Positions 43,925 through 52,734 of a stretch of DNA of 64,000 bases are shown here, in pieces. The stretch's first letter is position 1, and every line of letters begins with the position of its first letter. This DNA comes from Bradyrhizobium neotropicale. GTDB lineage: Bacteria; Pseudomonadota; Alphaproteobacteria; Rhizobiales; Xanthobacteraceae. A program made the position numbers and the translations under genes. The notes under the pieces are model-generated. The model was not told where the DNA came from and ran no database searches. It worked only from the letters and a program-made list of their open reading frames with translations. The stretch is from the NCBI RefSeq assembly GCF_001641695.1, contig NZ_LSEF01000113.1, positions 77,948 to 141,947 of the forward strand, given 5' to 3'.

Positions 43925-45298
43925 GTGTCCGCGCGTGTCCTGGTCGTCGATGACGTCCCTGCCAACGTCAAACTGCTGGAAGCCCGTCTCTCCGCCGAAT
44001 ATTTCGACGTGATGACCGCTGCGAACGGCACCGAGGCGCTGGCGATCTGCCGCCGCGCCGAATGCGACATCATCCTGCTCGATGTGATGATGCCCGACAT
44101 GGACGGTTTCGAGGTCTGCCGCCGCCTGAAGACCGATCCGGCGACGCACCACATCCCCGTCGTGATGGTGACGGCGCTCGACAGTCCCGCCGACCGCAAC
44201 CGTGGGCTGGAAGCCGGTGCCGACGATTTCCTCACCAAACCCGTCTCCGATGTCGTGCTGATCGCGCGCGTCCGTTCGCTGACGCGGCTGAAGATGATGA
44301 CGGATGAGCTGCGCATGCGCGCCATCACCTCGCTCGAGATCGGCATGCAGGCGCCCGAACGGAGCGCCGTGGCCGACACCGGCAAGGGCGGCCGCATCCT
44401 GCTGGTCGACGACCGCCAGTCCTCCTATGAACGGCTGGCGACGCAACTCGCCGCCGAGCACACCGTCGATGTCGAGCCGAATCCGACGGAAGCGCTGTTC
44501 CACGCGGCCGAAGGCAATTACGACCTCCTGATTGTCTCGCTCGACCTGAACAATTTCGACGGCCTGCGGCTGTGCAGCCAGGCGCGCTCGCTGGAGCGCA
44601 CGCGCCATGTGCCGATCCTCGCGATTGCGGATGCCGAGAACTCGACGCGGCTGCTCCGCGGCCTCGAAATCGGCGTCAACGACTATCTGCTGCGGCCCAT
44701 CGACAAGAACGAGCTTCTGGCGCGCGCCCGCACCCAGATCCGCCGCCGCCGCTACACCGATCACCTGCGCGACAACGTCCAGAACTCGATCGAGATGGCG
44801 ATCACGGACGCGCTCACCGGTTTGCACAATCGCCGCTACATGGAGAGCCATCTGGCGACGCTCGCCGAGCAGGCCTCGACCCGCGGCAAGCCGCTCGCGC
44901 TGATGATCCTGGACATCGACTACTTCAAGTCGATCAACGACAATTACGGCCACGATGCCGGCGACGACGTGCTGCGCGAGTTCGCGGTGCGCGTGCGCAA
45001 ATCGATCCGCGGCATCGATCTCGCCTGCCGCTACGGCGGCGAGGAGTTCGTGATCGTGATGCCGGAAACCGACCTCCACGTCGCCGGCATGGTCGCCGAG
45101 CGCCTGCGCCGCTCGATTGCCGGCGAGCCGTTCGCGATCCACAAGGGCACCAAGCGCATCGAGGTCACGATCTCGATCGGGCTCACCACGCTGGAAAAGA
45201 AGGGCGAGGCGGTCGCCGACGTCCTCAAGCGCGCCGACACCGCGCTCTACCGCGCCAAGCACGACGGCCGCAATCGCGTGGTGTCGCAGGCGGCGTGA
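43925..45298 (+). CDS. pleD: Diguanylate cyclase response regulator PleD
   Basis: 457 residues, REC-REC-GGDEF. REC1 has phospho-acceptor in IILLDVMMPDMDGF; REC2 (about 155-275) has Ser instead of Asp at that place (DLLIVSLDLNNFDG), so it is an adaptor as in Caulobacter PleD. The GGDEF domain has GGEEF and an upstream RGID inhibitory site (RxxD) five residues before it, so c-di-GMP product feedback is expected. Start is GTG 43925. In the Caulobacter pathway it is phosphorylated by PleC/DivJ and localises to the pole. Operon with divK. Confidence 0.96.
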   Translation: MSARVLVVDDVPANVKLLEARLSAEYFDVMTAANGTEALAICRRAECDIILLDVMMPDMDGFEVCRRLKTDPATHHIPVVMVTALDSPADRNRGLEAGADDFLTKPVSDVVLIARVRSLTRLKMMTDELRMRAITSLEIGMQAPERSAVADTGKGGRILLVDDRQSSYERLATQLAAEHTVDVEPNPTEALFHAAEGNYDLLIVSLDLNNFDGLRLCSQARSLERTRHVPILAIADAENSTRLLRGLEIGVNDYLLRPIDKNELLARARTQIRRRRYTDHLRDNVQNSIEMAITDALTGLHNRRYMESHLATLAEQASTRGKPLALMILDIDYFKSINDNYGHDAGDDVLREFAVRVRKSIRGIDLACRYGGEEFVIVMPETDLHVAGMVAERLRRSIAGEPFAIHKGTKRIEVTISIGLTTLEKKGEAVADVLKRADTALYRAKHDGRNRVVSQAA

Positions 45299-45724
45299 CG
45301 CGGGGCGGGTGAGGGGGCGCGTCGTCTGCGCCTCATCCTCAGCCGTCGTCCCGGCCTGGTGCGGACGGGGGCAGTCACAAAAAATCTCGAAAACAACCCC
45401 ATGCAAAGTAGCCTATGACCGGCGGAGGATGCCTCGTGCGTCCGTAGAGCCGTTTGACACGTCGGGCAAAACACCGGCATTATTTCATCATCCCGCACTG
45501 GCACGTGGGGCGAACTCCGCTGCCCCATACTCGCTGTCATTCCCCGCGACCCGGCTACGCCAAGGCTTCGCCGGAGCGTACGCTGTTGGGCAGCCGAAGC
45601 TTCAGCGTAGGCGGCAAGCGGGGAATCCAGTACGCTGCGGCTTCTCCGTATCCAACGACCGTCTCTGAGATACTGGATCACCCGCTTTCGCGGGTGATGA
45701 CATCGCGTAGTGCGGTGACAGTGG
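45299..45724. repeat. 426-base intergenic region with family F repeat
   Basis: No gene is seen. At 45537-45710 lies a long imperfect inverted element: CATTCCCCGCGACC at the left, AGCGGGGAATCCAGTACGC in the middle, and ATACTGGATCACCCGCTTTC plus CGGGTGATGACA at the right. This looks like another bradyrhizobial dispersed repeat. The first 230 bases (45299-45530) have no distinctive structure. Confidence 0.65.
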
Positions 45725-46330
45725 TCACTGCGGCGAACGCTTGCCCTTCACGGGCTTCGCCGTACCATCGCCCACATCCACACCCGCATTCCGCAGCAGC
45801 ACCTTCGCTGCTTCCTTCGCCGCGCGGGCCATCGCGGGATCGTCGCGTACGAGGTCCTGCGCAATCGAGCCGTCGACCAGCAGGACGAGCTGGGTCGCGA
45901 GTGCGTCGGCCTCAGTGACACCGAGCGCGTTCAGCCGCTCGCGAAACCAGACGCGGCGGCTTTCCTTGAAGGCGACCGCGATCTTCTTCACCGCGCGGTC
46001 CGCAGGCCCGAGCTCGGCGACCGCATTCACGAACGGACAGCCGCGAAAATCCTTCGCAGCAAATCGCCGCTCCAGCAAATCGAAGGTGGCGAGGATCTGC
46101 TCGGCCGGCGGCTTGTCGGACGGGCGCGGCTGCACGAAGCGGCGTTCCAGATAGGCCGCGATCAGCGCGTCCTTGGAGGGGAAGTGGTTGTAGAGCGTGC
46201 GTTTGGAGATGCCGACCTCGGCCGCGATGGTGTCGACGCCGATGGCGCGAATGCCTTGCAGATAGAACAGCTTGTCGGCGGTCTCGAGGATCCGCTCCTT
46301 CATCGTCTGTTGGGTGGGCGGGGGAGCCAT
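45725..46330 (-). CDS. TetR-family repressor
   Basis: 201 residues. The N-terminal HTH is typical: TMKERILETADKLFYLQGIRAIGVDTIAAEVGISKRTLYNHFPSKDALIAAYLERRF. The C-terminal ligand domain (about 65-190) has one Cys (GCPFVNAVAELGPADR), which could sense electrophiles. The gene is divergent from an MFS transporter gene, with a 130-base gap containing a 16-base palindrome. I infer local repression of both genes. The tail ends GKRSPQ, basic and probably flexible. Confidence 0.9.
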   Translation of the reverse strand: MAPPPTQQTMKERILETADKLFYLQGIRAIGVDTIAAEVGISKRTLYNHFPSKDALIAAYLERRFVQPRPSDKPPAEQILATFDLLERRFAAKDFRGCPFVNAVAELGPADRAVKKIAVAFKESRRVWFRERLNALGVTEADALATQLVLLVDGSIAQDLVRDDPAMARAAKEAAKVLLRNAGVDVGDGTAKPVKGKRSPQ

Positions 46331-46382
46331 GCGTCGGAATAAGCCCTCTTCGCTTGACAGCACCAGCCTTCTATAGGGTAAG

Positions 46383-46398
46383 TAAACAGGTCTGTGTA
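46383..46398. promoter_or_regulatory. TetR-operator-like palindrome
   Basis: TAAACAGGTCTGTGTA, an imperfect 16-base palindrome with six of eight pairs matched, between the divergent TetR and MFS genes, just after a -35-like TTGACA at 46354. It resembles the TAGAC-N-GTCTA type operators recognised by many TetR repressors of this class. Confidence 0.6.
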
Positions 46399-46460
46399 GC
46401 TAAAATCAACGGGAATCGCAGACGACGGCTATCGTGCCGCGCCCACGAGGGAGAACAAAA

Positions 46461-47693
46461 ATGCCCCTGTTGCAGGTCCTGCGTCCGACATTGCCCATCC
46501 TGATCGGCGCCTCGATCATGCTGACGCTGAGCATGGGGCTGCGACAGAGCCTCGGCATCTTCCTGCAACCGTTGACGCATGACATCCACATCTCGGTGTC
46601 GGATTTTACGCTGGCGCTGGCCGTGCAAAACCTCGCCTGGGGCTTCCTCCAGCCGCTCGCCGGCGCGATGACGGTGCGCTATGGCTTCCGGCCCATCATG
46701 ATCGTCGGCTCGCTGATGTACATTGCGGGCCTGGCTTTGATGGCGACCGCAGGCGGCCTCATCAGCGTGATGGTCGGCGGCGGCGTGCTGATCGGCACGT
46801 CGCTGGCCTGCACCGCGGCGGCGATTGCGATGTCGGTGGCGGCACGCGCCGTCCCTGCGACGGTGCGCTCGACCGTGCTCGGCATCGTATCCGGTGCGGG
46901 CTCGCTCGGCGCGCTCTTGTCGGCGCCGATCGGACAGATGCTCAACGAGGGTTTCGGCTGGCGCATCGGGCTCGCCGGCTTCGTCGTCATGTCGGTGCTG
47001 ATGATTCCCGCCGCATGGTATGCGGGGCGCATCGACAGGATTCCGCTGCCGAAGCCGGCCGCCGATGATATCGGCGATGCCACCGCTGCGACGGCGGCGA
47101 AGGCGGCGTTCGGCAATGCCTCGTTCGTGGTGATGACTTGCGCCTATCTCGTCTGCGGCATGCAGCTCGTTTTCCTGACTACGCATCTGCCGTCCTATCT
47201 GGCGATCTGCGGTCTCGATCCGATGCTGAGCGCGCAGACGCTCGGCATGATCGGCGGCTTCAACGTGCTGGGCTCGCTGTTCTTCGGCTGGGCCGGTCAG
47301 CGCTGGAACAAGCTGGCGCTGCTGGGGGCGATCTACATCCTGCGCTCGCTCGCGCTCGCCTGGTATTTCACGCTGCCGGCAACATCAGCTTCGACGCTGC
47401 TGTTCGGCGCGATCATGGGCTTCCTCTGGATGGGTGTCGGCCCGCTTGTCGCGGGCGCCGTCGCCGAGATGTTCGGCCTTCGCTGGCAGGCGATGATCCA
47501 GGGCCTTGCCTTCATGAGCCACCAGATCGGCAGCTTCCTCGGCGCCTATGGAGGAGGGGTGCTCTACGATGCACTCGGTTCCTACACCATGGCCTGGCGC
47601 ATCGGTGTGGCGCTCGGTCTTGCGGGCGGCATCATCCAGGTCGCATTCGCGCTGATCCGGCCGTCGCAGCCACCGGTGCTGCGCACGGCATAG
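46461..47693 (+). CDS. MFS transporter
   Basis: 410 residues, twelve hydrophobic helices. The pattern LPILIGASIMLTLSMGLRQSLGIFLQPLTHDIHISVSDFTLALAVQNLAWGFLQPLAGAMTVRYGFRPIMIVGSLMYIAGL and ALLSAPIGQMLNEGFGWRIG fits the MCT/OFA-like group of organic-anion or small-molecule permeases (motif A R-Y-G-F-R-P). It is divergent from the TetR gene. Start ATG 46461 after a GGGAGAACAAAA leader. Direction and substrate are not clear. Confidence 0.88.
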   Translation: MPLLQVLRPTLPILIGASIMLTLSMGLRQSLGIFLQPLTHDIHISVSDFTLALAVQNLAWGFLQPLAGAMTVRYGFRPIMIVGSLMYIAGLALMATAGGLISVMVGGGVLIGTSLACTAAAIAMSVAARAVPATVRSTVLGIVSGAGSLGALLSAPIGQMLNEGFGWRIGLAGFVVMSVLMIPAAWYAGRIDRIPLPKPAADDIGDATAATAAKAAFGNASFVVMTCAYLVCGMQLVFLTTHLPSYLAICGLDPMLSAQTLGMIGGFNVLGSLFFGWAGQRWNKLALLGAIYILRSLALAWYFTLPATSASTLLFGAIMGFLWMGVGPLVAGAVAEMFGLRWQAMIQGLAFMSHQIGSFLGAYGGGVLYDALGSYTMAWRIGVALGLAGGIIQVAFALIRPSQPPVLRTA

Positions 47694-47783
47694 ATGAGGC
47701 GAAGGCTCGCGGGCGTCAGCGGCTCGGCGCAGCAGCGTTGCACGCCGGTGCATGAGAAGGGGTAGGGCTGCCACCCGCACTCC

Positions 47784-47868
47784 GTCATTGCGAGCGTAGC
47801 GAAGCAATCCAGAATGCCTCCGCGGAACGAGCCTGGATTGCTTCGTCGCAAGAGCTCCTCGCAATGAC
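47784..47868. repeat. Dispersed palindromic repeat, family A copy 4
   Basis: Arms as in copy 1, but the right arm has an inserted CGCAAGAGCTCCT within CTTCG...CGCAATGAC, a variant also found at 60130-60244. Confidence 0.88.
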
Positions 47869-47952
47869 GCGTGGAGACGCAGCGTGTCTTCGAGGGAGAC
47901 GGAGCGCATGGTTGCGTGCGTCAGCCCTTAAGCTTCAAACGATGCCGCGCTG

Positions 47953-48498
47953 TTAGCGCGGACGTCCCGACCGCTTGAGTTCTGCGACCTTGAACCTGTT
48001 GCCGGCCTGCAGGCTGCTGCAAAACCAGTGGGCTCTGTTTCGAAACTCGCCCAGGAACACCTTGGTCTCGACGCAATCCACGTAGGATTTATGGGTGATA
48101 GTGTCTCGGCACGTTGGCGAGAGAGGGCCATAGTTCAATCCTCCGCCCGACTCGCTGCATCCAACCCAGGGATCTTTGCCGTGTGGGAAGCTTGATGCAC
48201 AGCCACCGTTGCAGCTGCTGGCTACTTTCTCCAGGCTTGCAATCCTGCCCAAGACCGAATCTGGTGCAGGTGTCCGTGCGGTTGATGACGTTCCAGCGGT
48301 TGATGCTGTCCGACGCGATGACACCGAGCTTCCTGTCTGCTTCGGCGCAACCGGCCTTGCCAACTGCTTCGGCGCGTCGACCGTGACGGGGGGAAGGGCG
48401 GAGCCCGCTGTGATTTGTGATACGGCCGGACCGCACAGCAAGACAGTCGACAGGACGGCGAGGGCCGAGGGCGCGGCAAAGCTTGGCGACAATCGCAT
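47953..48498 (-). CDS. Hypothetical secreted Cys-rich protein
   Basis: 181 residues from ATG 48498: signal peptide (MRLSPSFAAPSALAVLSTVLLCGPAVSQ), a segment LPPVTVDAPKQLARPVAPKQ seen in the N-termini of many bradyrhizobial exported proteins, a Ser/Thr-rich linker, and a Cys-rich domain (SCNGGCASS, GCSESGGG, TCRDTI, DCVETK, FCSSLQ). Six or seven Cys in about 90 residues suggest disulfides in the periplasm. No known family is recognised. Confidence 0.65.
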   Translation of the reverse strand: MRLSPSFAAPSALAVLSTVLLCGPAVSQITAGSALPPVTVDAPKQLARPVAPKQTGSSVSSRRTASTAGTSSTARTPAPDSVLGRIASLEKVASSCNGGCASSFPHGKDPWVGCSESGGGLNYGPLSPTCRDTITHKSYVDCVETKVFLGEFRNRAHWFCSSLQAGNRFKVAELKRSGRPR

Positions 48499-48707
48499 GA
48501 CATAGCCTCCCAAATTCGGGACGGGACGCCGTCCCGCTATGTGCACGGTAACATACATTCCGAGTTGAGCAACTGAGGGTTGAACAGATATCTGCCGATG
48601 ACTGCTTCTGGCTCAATACTGACTTGGCTGGATGACATGGCTGGCTCTGCCGCCTGTGCGCACAACGGTTGCGACAACTTTGAGAGCACACGTCCACGCG
48701 CGGCCCG

Positions 48708-48869
48708 CGTGCCCCGAACGCAGCGTAGCGCCGAGTTGACGGTGCGCTGCTGAGCCGGGGCCCATGTCTCGGAGAGTGCTGTGTCGCTGTCCGGGCCCGG
48801 CTCTGCGGCGAGCGCGTCGAAGACGCGTGTGAACGCGCTTATGGAGCTGCGCCGCGTCCGGGACACGAG
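48708..48869. repeat. Dispersed repeat, family C copy
   Basis: CGTGCCCCGAACGCAGCGTA to GCGTCCGGGACACGAG, parallel to 3992-4165, including the shared GAGCCGGGGCCCA, GTCCGGGCCCGGCTCTGCGG and GCGTCGAAGACGCG blocks. Confidence 0.85.
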
Positions 48870-48880
48870 CGGAGCCAAAA

Positions 48881-48907
48881 ATGAAAACGGGGCCCGAAAG
48901 GGCCCCG
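48881..48907 (-). terminator. rpmG terminator
   Basis: CGGGGCCC / GGGCCCCG with loop TTTC on the minus strand, followed by TTTTCAT. It lies 26 bases after the rpmG stop. Confidence 0.85.
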
Positions 48908-48932
48908 CAAAAGTCTTCAGCGTTCCGCGATC

Positions 48933-49100
48933 TTACTTGATCTTGGCTTCGCGGAATTCGACGTGCTTGCGCGCGACCGGGTCGTACTTCTTCTTGACCA
49001 GCTTGTCGGTCATGGTGCGCGAATTCTTCTTGGCGACGTAGTAGAAGCCGGTGTCAGCCGAGGACACGAGCTTGACCTTGATGGTGACCGCTTTGGCCAT
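48933..49100 (-). CDS. rpmG: Ribosomal protein L33
   Basis: Too short for a usual ORF filter. 55 residues: MAKAVTIKVKLVSSADTGFY, YVAKKNSRTMTDKLVKKKYD, then PVARKHVEFREAKIK. This is a large-subunit protein near the E-site. No Cys is present, so it is the zinc-independent form. A GAGG site precedes the ATG at 49100. A strong terminator follows. It is a single gene. Confidence 0.95.
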   Translation of the reverse strand: MAKAVTIKVKLVSSADTGFYYVAKKNSRTMTDKLVKKKYDPVARKHVEFREAKIK

Positions 49101-49224
49101 GTTCAGGACCTCAAAAATGAAGGGAATCTGGAGCCGGCCAAACGGCCCGCGTTGGCCGGCAACCTAGCCAGAAACCGCCGGAAGTCAAGGTTTTAGGGCT
49201 AGAAAAGCACCCAAATCGGACCCA

Positions 49225-50550
49225 TCACGCCTCAAAGAACCGGTTTTTCGGCCGCGGCAGGCCCAGATTCTCTCTCAAAGTGGCCCCCTCATACTCTTTG
49301 CGGAAGATTCCGCGCTGCTGGAGCTCCGGGACCACCTTGTCGACGAAATCGTCAATGCCGGCTGGCAGGAACGGGAACATGATGTTGAATCCGTCCGAGC
49401 CACGGCCGACCAGCCATTCCTCCATTTGGTCGGCGATGGTCTTGGCGGTGCCGACGAAGGAGAGGCCGCCATAGCCGCCGACGCGCTGGGCGAGCTGGCG
49501 CACGGTCAGCTTGTCGCGCTTCGCCAGATCGACCATCCGCTGCCGGCCGCTCTTGCTGGCATTGGTCTCGGGGATTTCCGGCAACGGCCCGTCCGGATCG
49601 AAGCCGGATGCATCCGTGCCGAGGATGACGGAGAGCGAAGCGATGGCGCTGTCGTAGTGCACGCGGCTGTCGAGCAGGGCGCGCTTCTCCTTGGCCTCGT
49701 CGACGCTGTCGCCGACCACGACGAAGGCGCCCGGCAGGATCTTCAAATGCTCGGGGTCGCGGCCGATCTTCTCCATGCGGCCCTTGATGTCGGCATAGAG
49801 CTTTTGCCCGTCGGCGAGGCTGCCGCCACCGGTGAACACGGCTTCCGCGGTTTCGGCTGCGAGCTGCTTGCCGTCCTCGGAGGCGCCGGCCTGCACGATC
49901 ACCGGCCAGCCCTGCACGGGACGGGCGATGTTGAGAGGGCCGCGCACCTTCAGATATTTGCCGTTGTGGTCGAGCACATGCATCTTCGACGGCTCGAAGA
50001 AAAGGCCCTGCTCGACATCGCGCACGAAGGCGTCGTCGGCGAAAGAGTCCCACAGGCCCGTGACGACATCGTAGAATTCGCGGGCGCGCTTGTAGCGCTC
50101 GGCGTGCTCCATGTGGTCGTCGAGGCCAAAATTCAGCGCCGCGTCGGGGTTCGAGGTGGTGACGATATTCCAGCCGGCGCGGCCGCCGCTGATGTGGTCG
50201 AGCGAGGCAAAGCGGCGCGCGACATGGTAGGGCTCATCGAACGTCGTCGATCCCGTCGCGATCAAGCCGATCCGCTCGGTGACGGCGGACAGTGCCGACA
50301 GCAGCGTGAACGGCTCGAACGATGTCACCGTGTGACTGCGCTTCAGCGCATTGATCGGCATGTTCAGCACGGCGAGGTGATCGGCCATGAAGAAGGCGTC
50401 GAACTTGCCGGCTTCGAGCTTCCGGATCAGCGTCTTGATGTGATCGAAATTGAAATTGGCGTCCGGCCAGGCTCCGGGATAGCGCCAGGCTCCGGTGTGG
50501 ATGCTGATCGGGCGCATGAACGCGCCAAGCTTGAGTTGCCGTTGTGCCAT
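49225..50550 (-). CDS. Flavin-dependent monooxygenase, NtaA/SnaA/DszA type
   Basis: 441 residues of the bacterial luciferase-like class. Motifs: RQLKLGAFMRPISIHTGAWRYPGAWPDANFNFDHIKTLIRKLEAGKFDAFFMADHLAVLN, DHISGGRAGWNIVTTSNPDAALNFG, and GPLNIARPVQGWPVIVQAGASEDGKQLAAETAEAVFTG. It matches the DszA/NtaA/SnaA group, which uses reduced FMN from a separate reductase to cleave C-S or C-N bonds (sulfones, nitrilotriacetate). No sulfonate transporter or flavin reductase gene lies nearby, so the substrate is open. Confidence 0.9.
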   Translation of the reverse strand: MAQRQLKLGAFMRPISIHTGAWRYPGAWPDANFNFDHIKTLIRKLEAGKFDAFFMADHLAVLNMPINALKRSHTVTSFEPFTLLSALSAVTERIGLIATGSTTFDEPYHVARRFASLDHISGGRAGWNIVTTSNPDAALNFGLDDHMEHAERYKRAREFYDVVTGLWDSFADDAFVRDVEQGLFFEPSKMHVLDHNGKYLKVRGPLNIARPVQGWPVIVQAGASEDGKQLAAETAEAVFTGGGSLADGQKLYADIKGRMEKIGRDPEHLKILPGAFVVVGDSVDEAKEKRALLDSRVHYDSAIASLSVILGTDASGFDPDGPLPEIPETNASKSGRQRMVDLAKRDKLTVRQLAQRVGGYGGLSFVGTAKTIADQMEEWLVGRGSDGFNIMFPFLPAGIDDFVDKVVPELQQRGIFRKEYEGATLRENLGLPRPKNRFFEA

Positions 50551-50664
50551 CGCGCCCTGTCCGTTCTGGGGTGTCGGTCGACATCACATAGGTGCGGCCT
50601 CCGTCGGCGCCACGGGGACGGTGCGGAACAATTTTTCGTTTTTCGGTCGTCCCCCAGCACAATC

Positions 50665-50821
50665 GTCATTCCACATTGCGCAAGTGCGCAATGGGGGCGC
50701 GCGTCAGCGCGAGCCCGGAATCCATCGGACCGCAATGACCGCGAAAGCATGGATTCCGGGCTCGCGCCAGGAAGCGCGCCCCGGAATGACGGGAGGAGGG
50801 GCTCCCTCGCCCCGGAATGAC
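50665..50821. repeat. Dispersed palindromic repeat, family B copy 2
   Basis: GTCATTCC, an extra CACATTGCGCAAGTGCGCAA insertion, CGCGAGCCCGGAATCCAT, and the inverted half ending CGCGCCCCGGAATGAC, plus an additional CCCCGGAATGAC at 50810-50821. The core matches 28166-28273. It lies in the 354-base gap between the monooxygenase gene and the next gene. Confidence 0.85.
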
Positions 50822-50904
50822 GGAAGAGGGAGGGACTCCTCCATCGAACCGATCGGCCGCCCGGGCCGACCAAGCCATGACTTCGGCCCGCGTGGAGACT
50901 TCCG

Positions 50905-51459
50905 ATGGCAAGCGCAATGACGGTGGACGGCACAATCCGCATCGACTGGTCCATGCCCTGGATCGGCCGGCTGCTGTCGCTGCCGCTCCTGGCGGCGAGC
51001 GCCTATCTGCTGTGGAATGTCGCCCTGGGCCTACAGCAGGACTTCTCCGGCTTCGGCCGATTGGCCGATGACCTCGTGCCCGTGCTGGTGTTCACCGGCC
51101 TCGGGCTCCTCGTCGGCATACCCGGCCTGATCTTGCTCACGTTTCGCTACTTCGTCGTTCTCAACGAATCGCTGCGCCAGATCGTCATCACCAGGCAGTT
51201 CGGCCCGCTGAATATTCGCAGCCTGCGCAATCTCGCCGATTATCATCTGATCAGCATCACGGACGACTACGATCCGCAGCTCACGACGTATGACGTCAGC
51301 CTCTGCGGCAACAAGGGGACTGCGCCGATCACGCTGTCGAGCTTCACGACGCGCGACGAGGCGAACAGGTTCGCAAACGAGCTTGGCCGCGTCCTCAAGC
51401 TTCCGGCGCGCGACTATGTCGGCACCGAGCCGGATGCGGATGACGAGGCCGAGAGCTGA
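50905..51459 (+). CDS. Hypothetical protein with two membrane segments
   Basis: 184 residues: a short N-terminal part, two hydrophobic helices (IGRLLSLPLLAASAYLLWNVALG and LVPVLVFTGLGLLVGIPGLILLTFRYFVVL) and a soluble C-terminal domain (FGPLNIRSLRNLADYHLISITDDYDPQLTTYDVSLCGNKGTAPITLSSFTTRDEANRFANELGRVL) with beta strands and a helix, resembling a PH-like fold used by small membrane-anchored proteins. The fold is by pattern only. Start ATG 50905 (or GTG/ATG slightly later). Confidence 0.65.
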   Translation: MASAMTVDGTIRIDWSMPWIGRLLSLPLLAASAYLLWNVALGLQQDFSGFGRLADDLVPVLVFTGLGLLVGIPGLILLTFRYFVVLNESLRQIVITRQFGPLNIRSLRNLADYHLISITDDYDPQLTTYDVSLCGNKGTAPITLSSFTTRDEANRFANELGRVLKLPARDYVGTEPDADDEAES

Positions 51460-51471
51460 GATTCTTGTTTT

Positions 51472-51523
51472 GACGCGTTTTCTCGACGCGAACCGGTATC
51501 CACTTCGCTTGAGAACGCTCTAG
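51472..51523. repeat. Short dispersed repeat, family E copy
   Basis: TGACGCGTTTTCTCGACGCG followed by AACCGGTATCCACTTCGCTT and GAGAACGCTCTA. The AACCGGTA-CCACTT core matches, inverted, AAGTGGGTACCGGTT in the 5681 repeat. The last four bases overlap the stop of the NUDIX gene. Confidence 0.7.
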
Positions 51524-52269
51524 CCCAAAATATCCTTCTGCATCTTGCCGCCGTAGAAATGGAAGAACGGCACCGGCGCATCGTGGCTGAGCGGGCCGGT
51601 GGCGAGGCGCGTGTCGAGCTCGTTGAGCACGTTGCGCGTCATCGGATGCAAATCGGCGAGCGGCTTGGAGCCGAGCTCGACCCACACCAGCTCGACGAGC
51701 TCCGCATCCGCATGGATCACACCCTCGACGCGGTGGGTGATCGCGGAGGCGTCCGCGGTGAAGAAGCGCGTGTCGAAGCGCTTGACGCGGCCGGGCGGGG
51801 TGATGGCGCGTGCGATCAGGAACAGGCCGGACGGATCAGGCAAGAGGCCTGCGTCCGCGAACGGCGCCCATGGACCCTCAAGCTTCGGCACCTTGCCGTC
51901 GGCCTTGCGCCCGAGGCAGAGCCCGGTCTCCTCGCAGGCCTCGCGGATCGCAGCAACGGCCAGCGACTTCGCGCGTGACGCCGGCGTCTTCGGACTGCCC
52001 TTGGCGAGGTTGGCTTCCAGCTCGGCAGTGATTGGTGCCGCGCACGGCACGCGATAATCGGCCTTGTCGACGCGGCCGCCGGGGAAGACGAATTTGCCGG
52101 GCATGAACACGACGTTGTCGTGGCGCTTGCCGACCAGGACTTTTGGAATCGTGCCACTGCGATCGACCAGGATCAGCGTCGCGGCATCCCTGGGCCGGAA
52201 ATAGGGATGATGATCAGGCTCCTTCTCGTCGTGAACCTTCTCTTTTTCCGCCTGCGCCGCTTCCGTCAT
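51520..52269 (-). CDS. NUDIX hydrolase
   Basis: 249 residues. The Nudix box G-x5-E-x7-REUXEEXGU is present with REACEETGLCLG; FVFPGGRVDKADYRVP is the upstream PGG. A long N-terminal segment (about 30 residues, acidic/basic mix KEKVHDEKEPDHH) and a C-terminal part DTRFFTADASAITH with HGE-like metal environment. It belongs to the alphaproteobacterial NUDIX branch with insertions between strands and the Nudix helix. Substrate unpredictable (NADH, ADP-ribose or CoA types). It lies 33 bases after the DUF983 stop on the same strand and may end the topA-rnr transcript. Confidence 0.86.
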   Translation of the reverse strand: MTEAAQAEKEKVHDEKEPDHHPYFRPRDAATLILVDRSGTIPKVLVGKRHDNVVFMPGKFVFPGGRVDKADYRVPCAAPITAELEANLAKGSPKTPASRAKSLAVAAIREACEETGLCLGRKADGKVPKLEGPWAPFADAGLLPDPSGLFLIARAITPPGRVKRFDTRFFTADASAITHRVEGVIHADAELVELVWVELGSKPLADLHPMTRNVLNELDTRLATGPLSHDAPVPFFHFYGGKMQKDILG

Positions 52270-52302
52270 TTCCTCACCCGAACTGTTTTGCTTATTCTTG
52301 AT

Positions 52303-52734
52303 TTACACCGGCGGAATACCATCCGGAGGATTGTCGTCAAAGCCGTGCATGCGCAGAGCCCATTGCAATCCGACCACGGCGCCCTTCACCGGCTGCAACA
52401 GTCCGAGTGATGCGAAGAAGGTGAAGGGCAGATAGGCCGCGAAGGTCAGCCAGACCGGCGTCGAATAGTTGGTCTCGATCCAGAGGATGGTCGGCACCAC
52501 GATGTGGCCCACGATGACGATCACGAGATAGGCGGGCAGGTCGTCGGCGCGATGCGGCGTGAAGTCGAGGCCGCAGGCCGTGCAATTGTCGGCGGTCTTG
52601 AGGAAGGCGCGGAACAGCTTGCCCTGGCCGCAGCGCGGGCAGCGCCCGCGAAAGCCGCGCTTCATCGCGCTCCAGACGTCGCGCTTCTCGACGAGGCCGG
52701 TCTCGCGCGTCCAGATTTTTGGGGCCGTGCTCAT
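52303..52734 (-). CDS. DUF983 zinc-ribbon membrane protein
   Basis: 143 residues. An N-terminal zinc ribbon (GRCPRCGQGKLFRAFLKTADNCTACGLDF, two CxxC) precedes two membrane helices (AYLVIVIVGHIVVPTILWI and LTFAAYLPFTFFASLGLL). This is DUF983, an alphaproteobacterial membrane family often near cytochrome or RNase R genes; role unknown. The start at 52734 overlaps the rnr stop (ATGA), which decides it over the ATG at 52743. Translationally coupled to rnr. Confidence 0.86.
   Translation of the reverse strand: MSTAPKIWTRETGLVEKRDVWSAMKRGFRGRCPRCGQGKLFRAFLKTADNCTACGLDFTPHRADDLPAYLVIVIVGHIVVPTILWIETNYSTPVWLTFAAYLPFTFFASLGLLQPVKGAVVGLQWALRMHGFDDNPPDGIPPV

Larger units (their letters stand above)
48499..48932. 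other. 434-base intergenic region between the secreted protein gene and rpmG
   Basis: Holds no supported gene. 48708-48869 is a full family C repeat and 48881-48907 is the rpmG terminator. 48499-48700 has moderate GC content and may hold the promoter of the minus-strand secreted-protein gene. Confidence 0.6.

Noticed and set aside
43355..45406. 683-codon minus-strand open frame covering divK and pleD
   Set aside because: Antisense shadow of two well-defined regulators; composition is Arg/Asp/His-rich without motifs.
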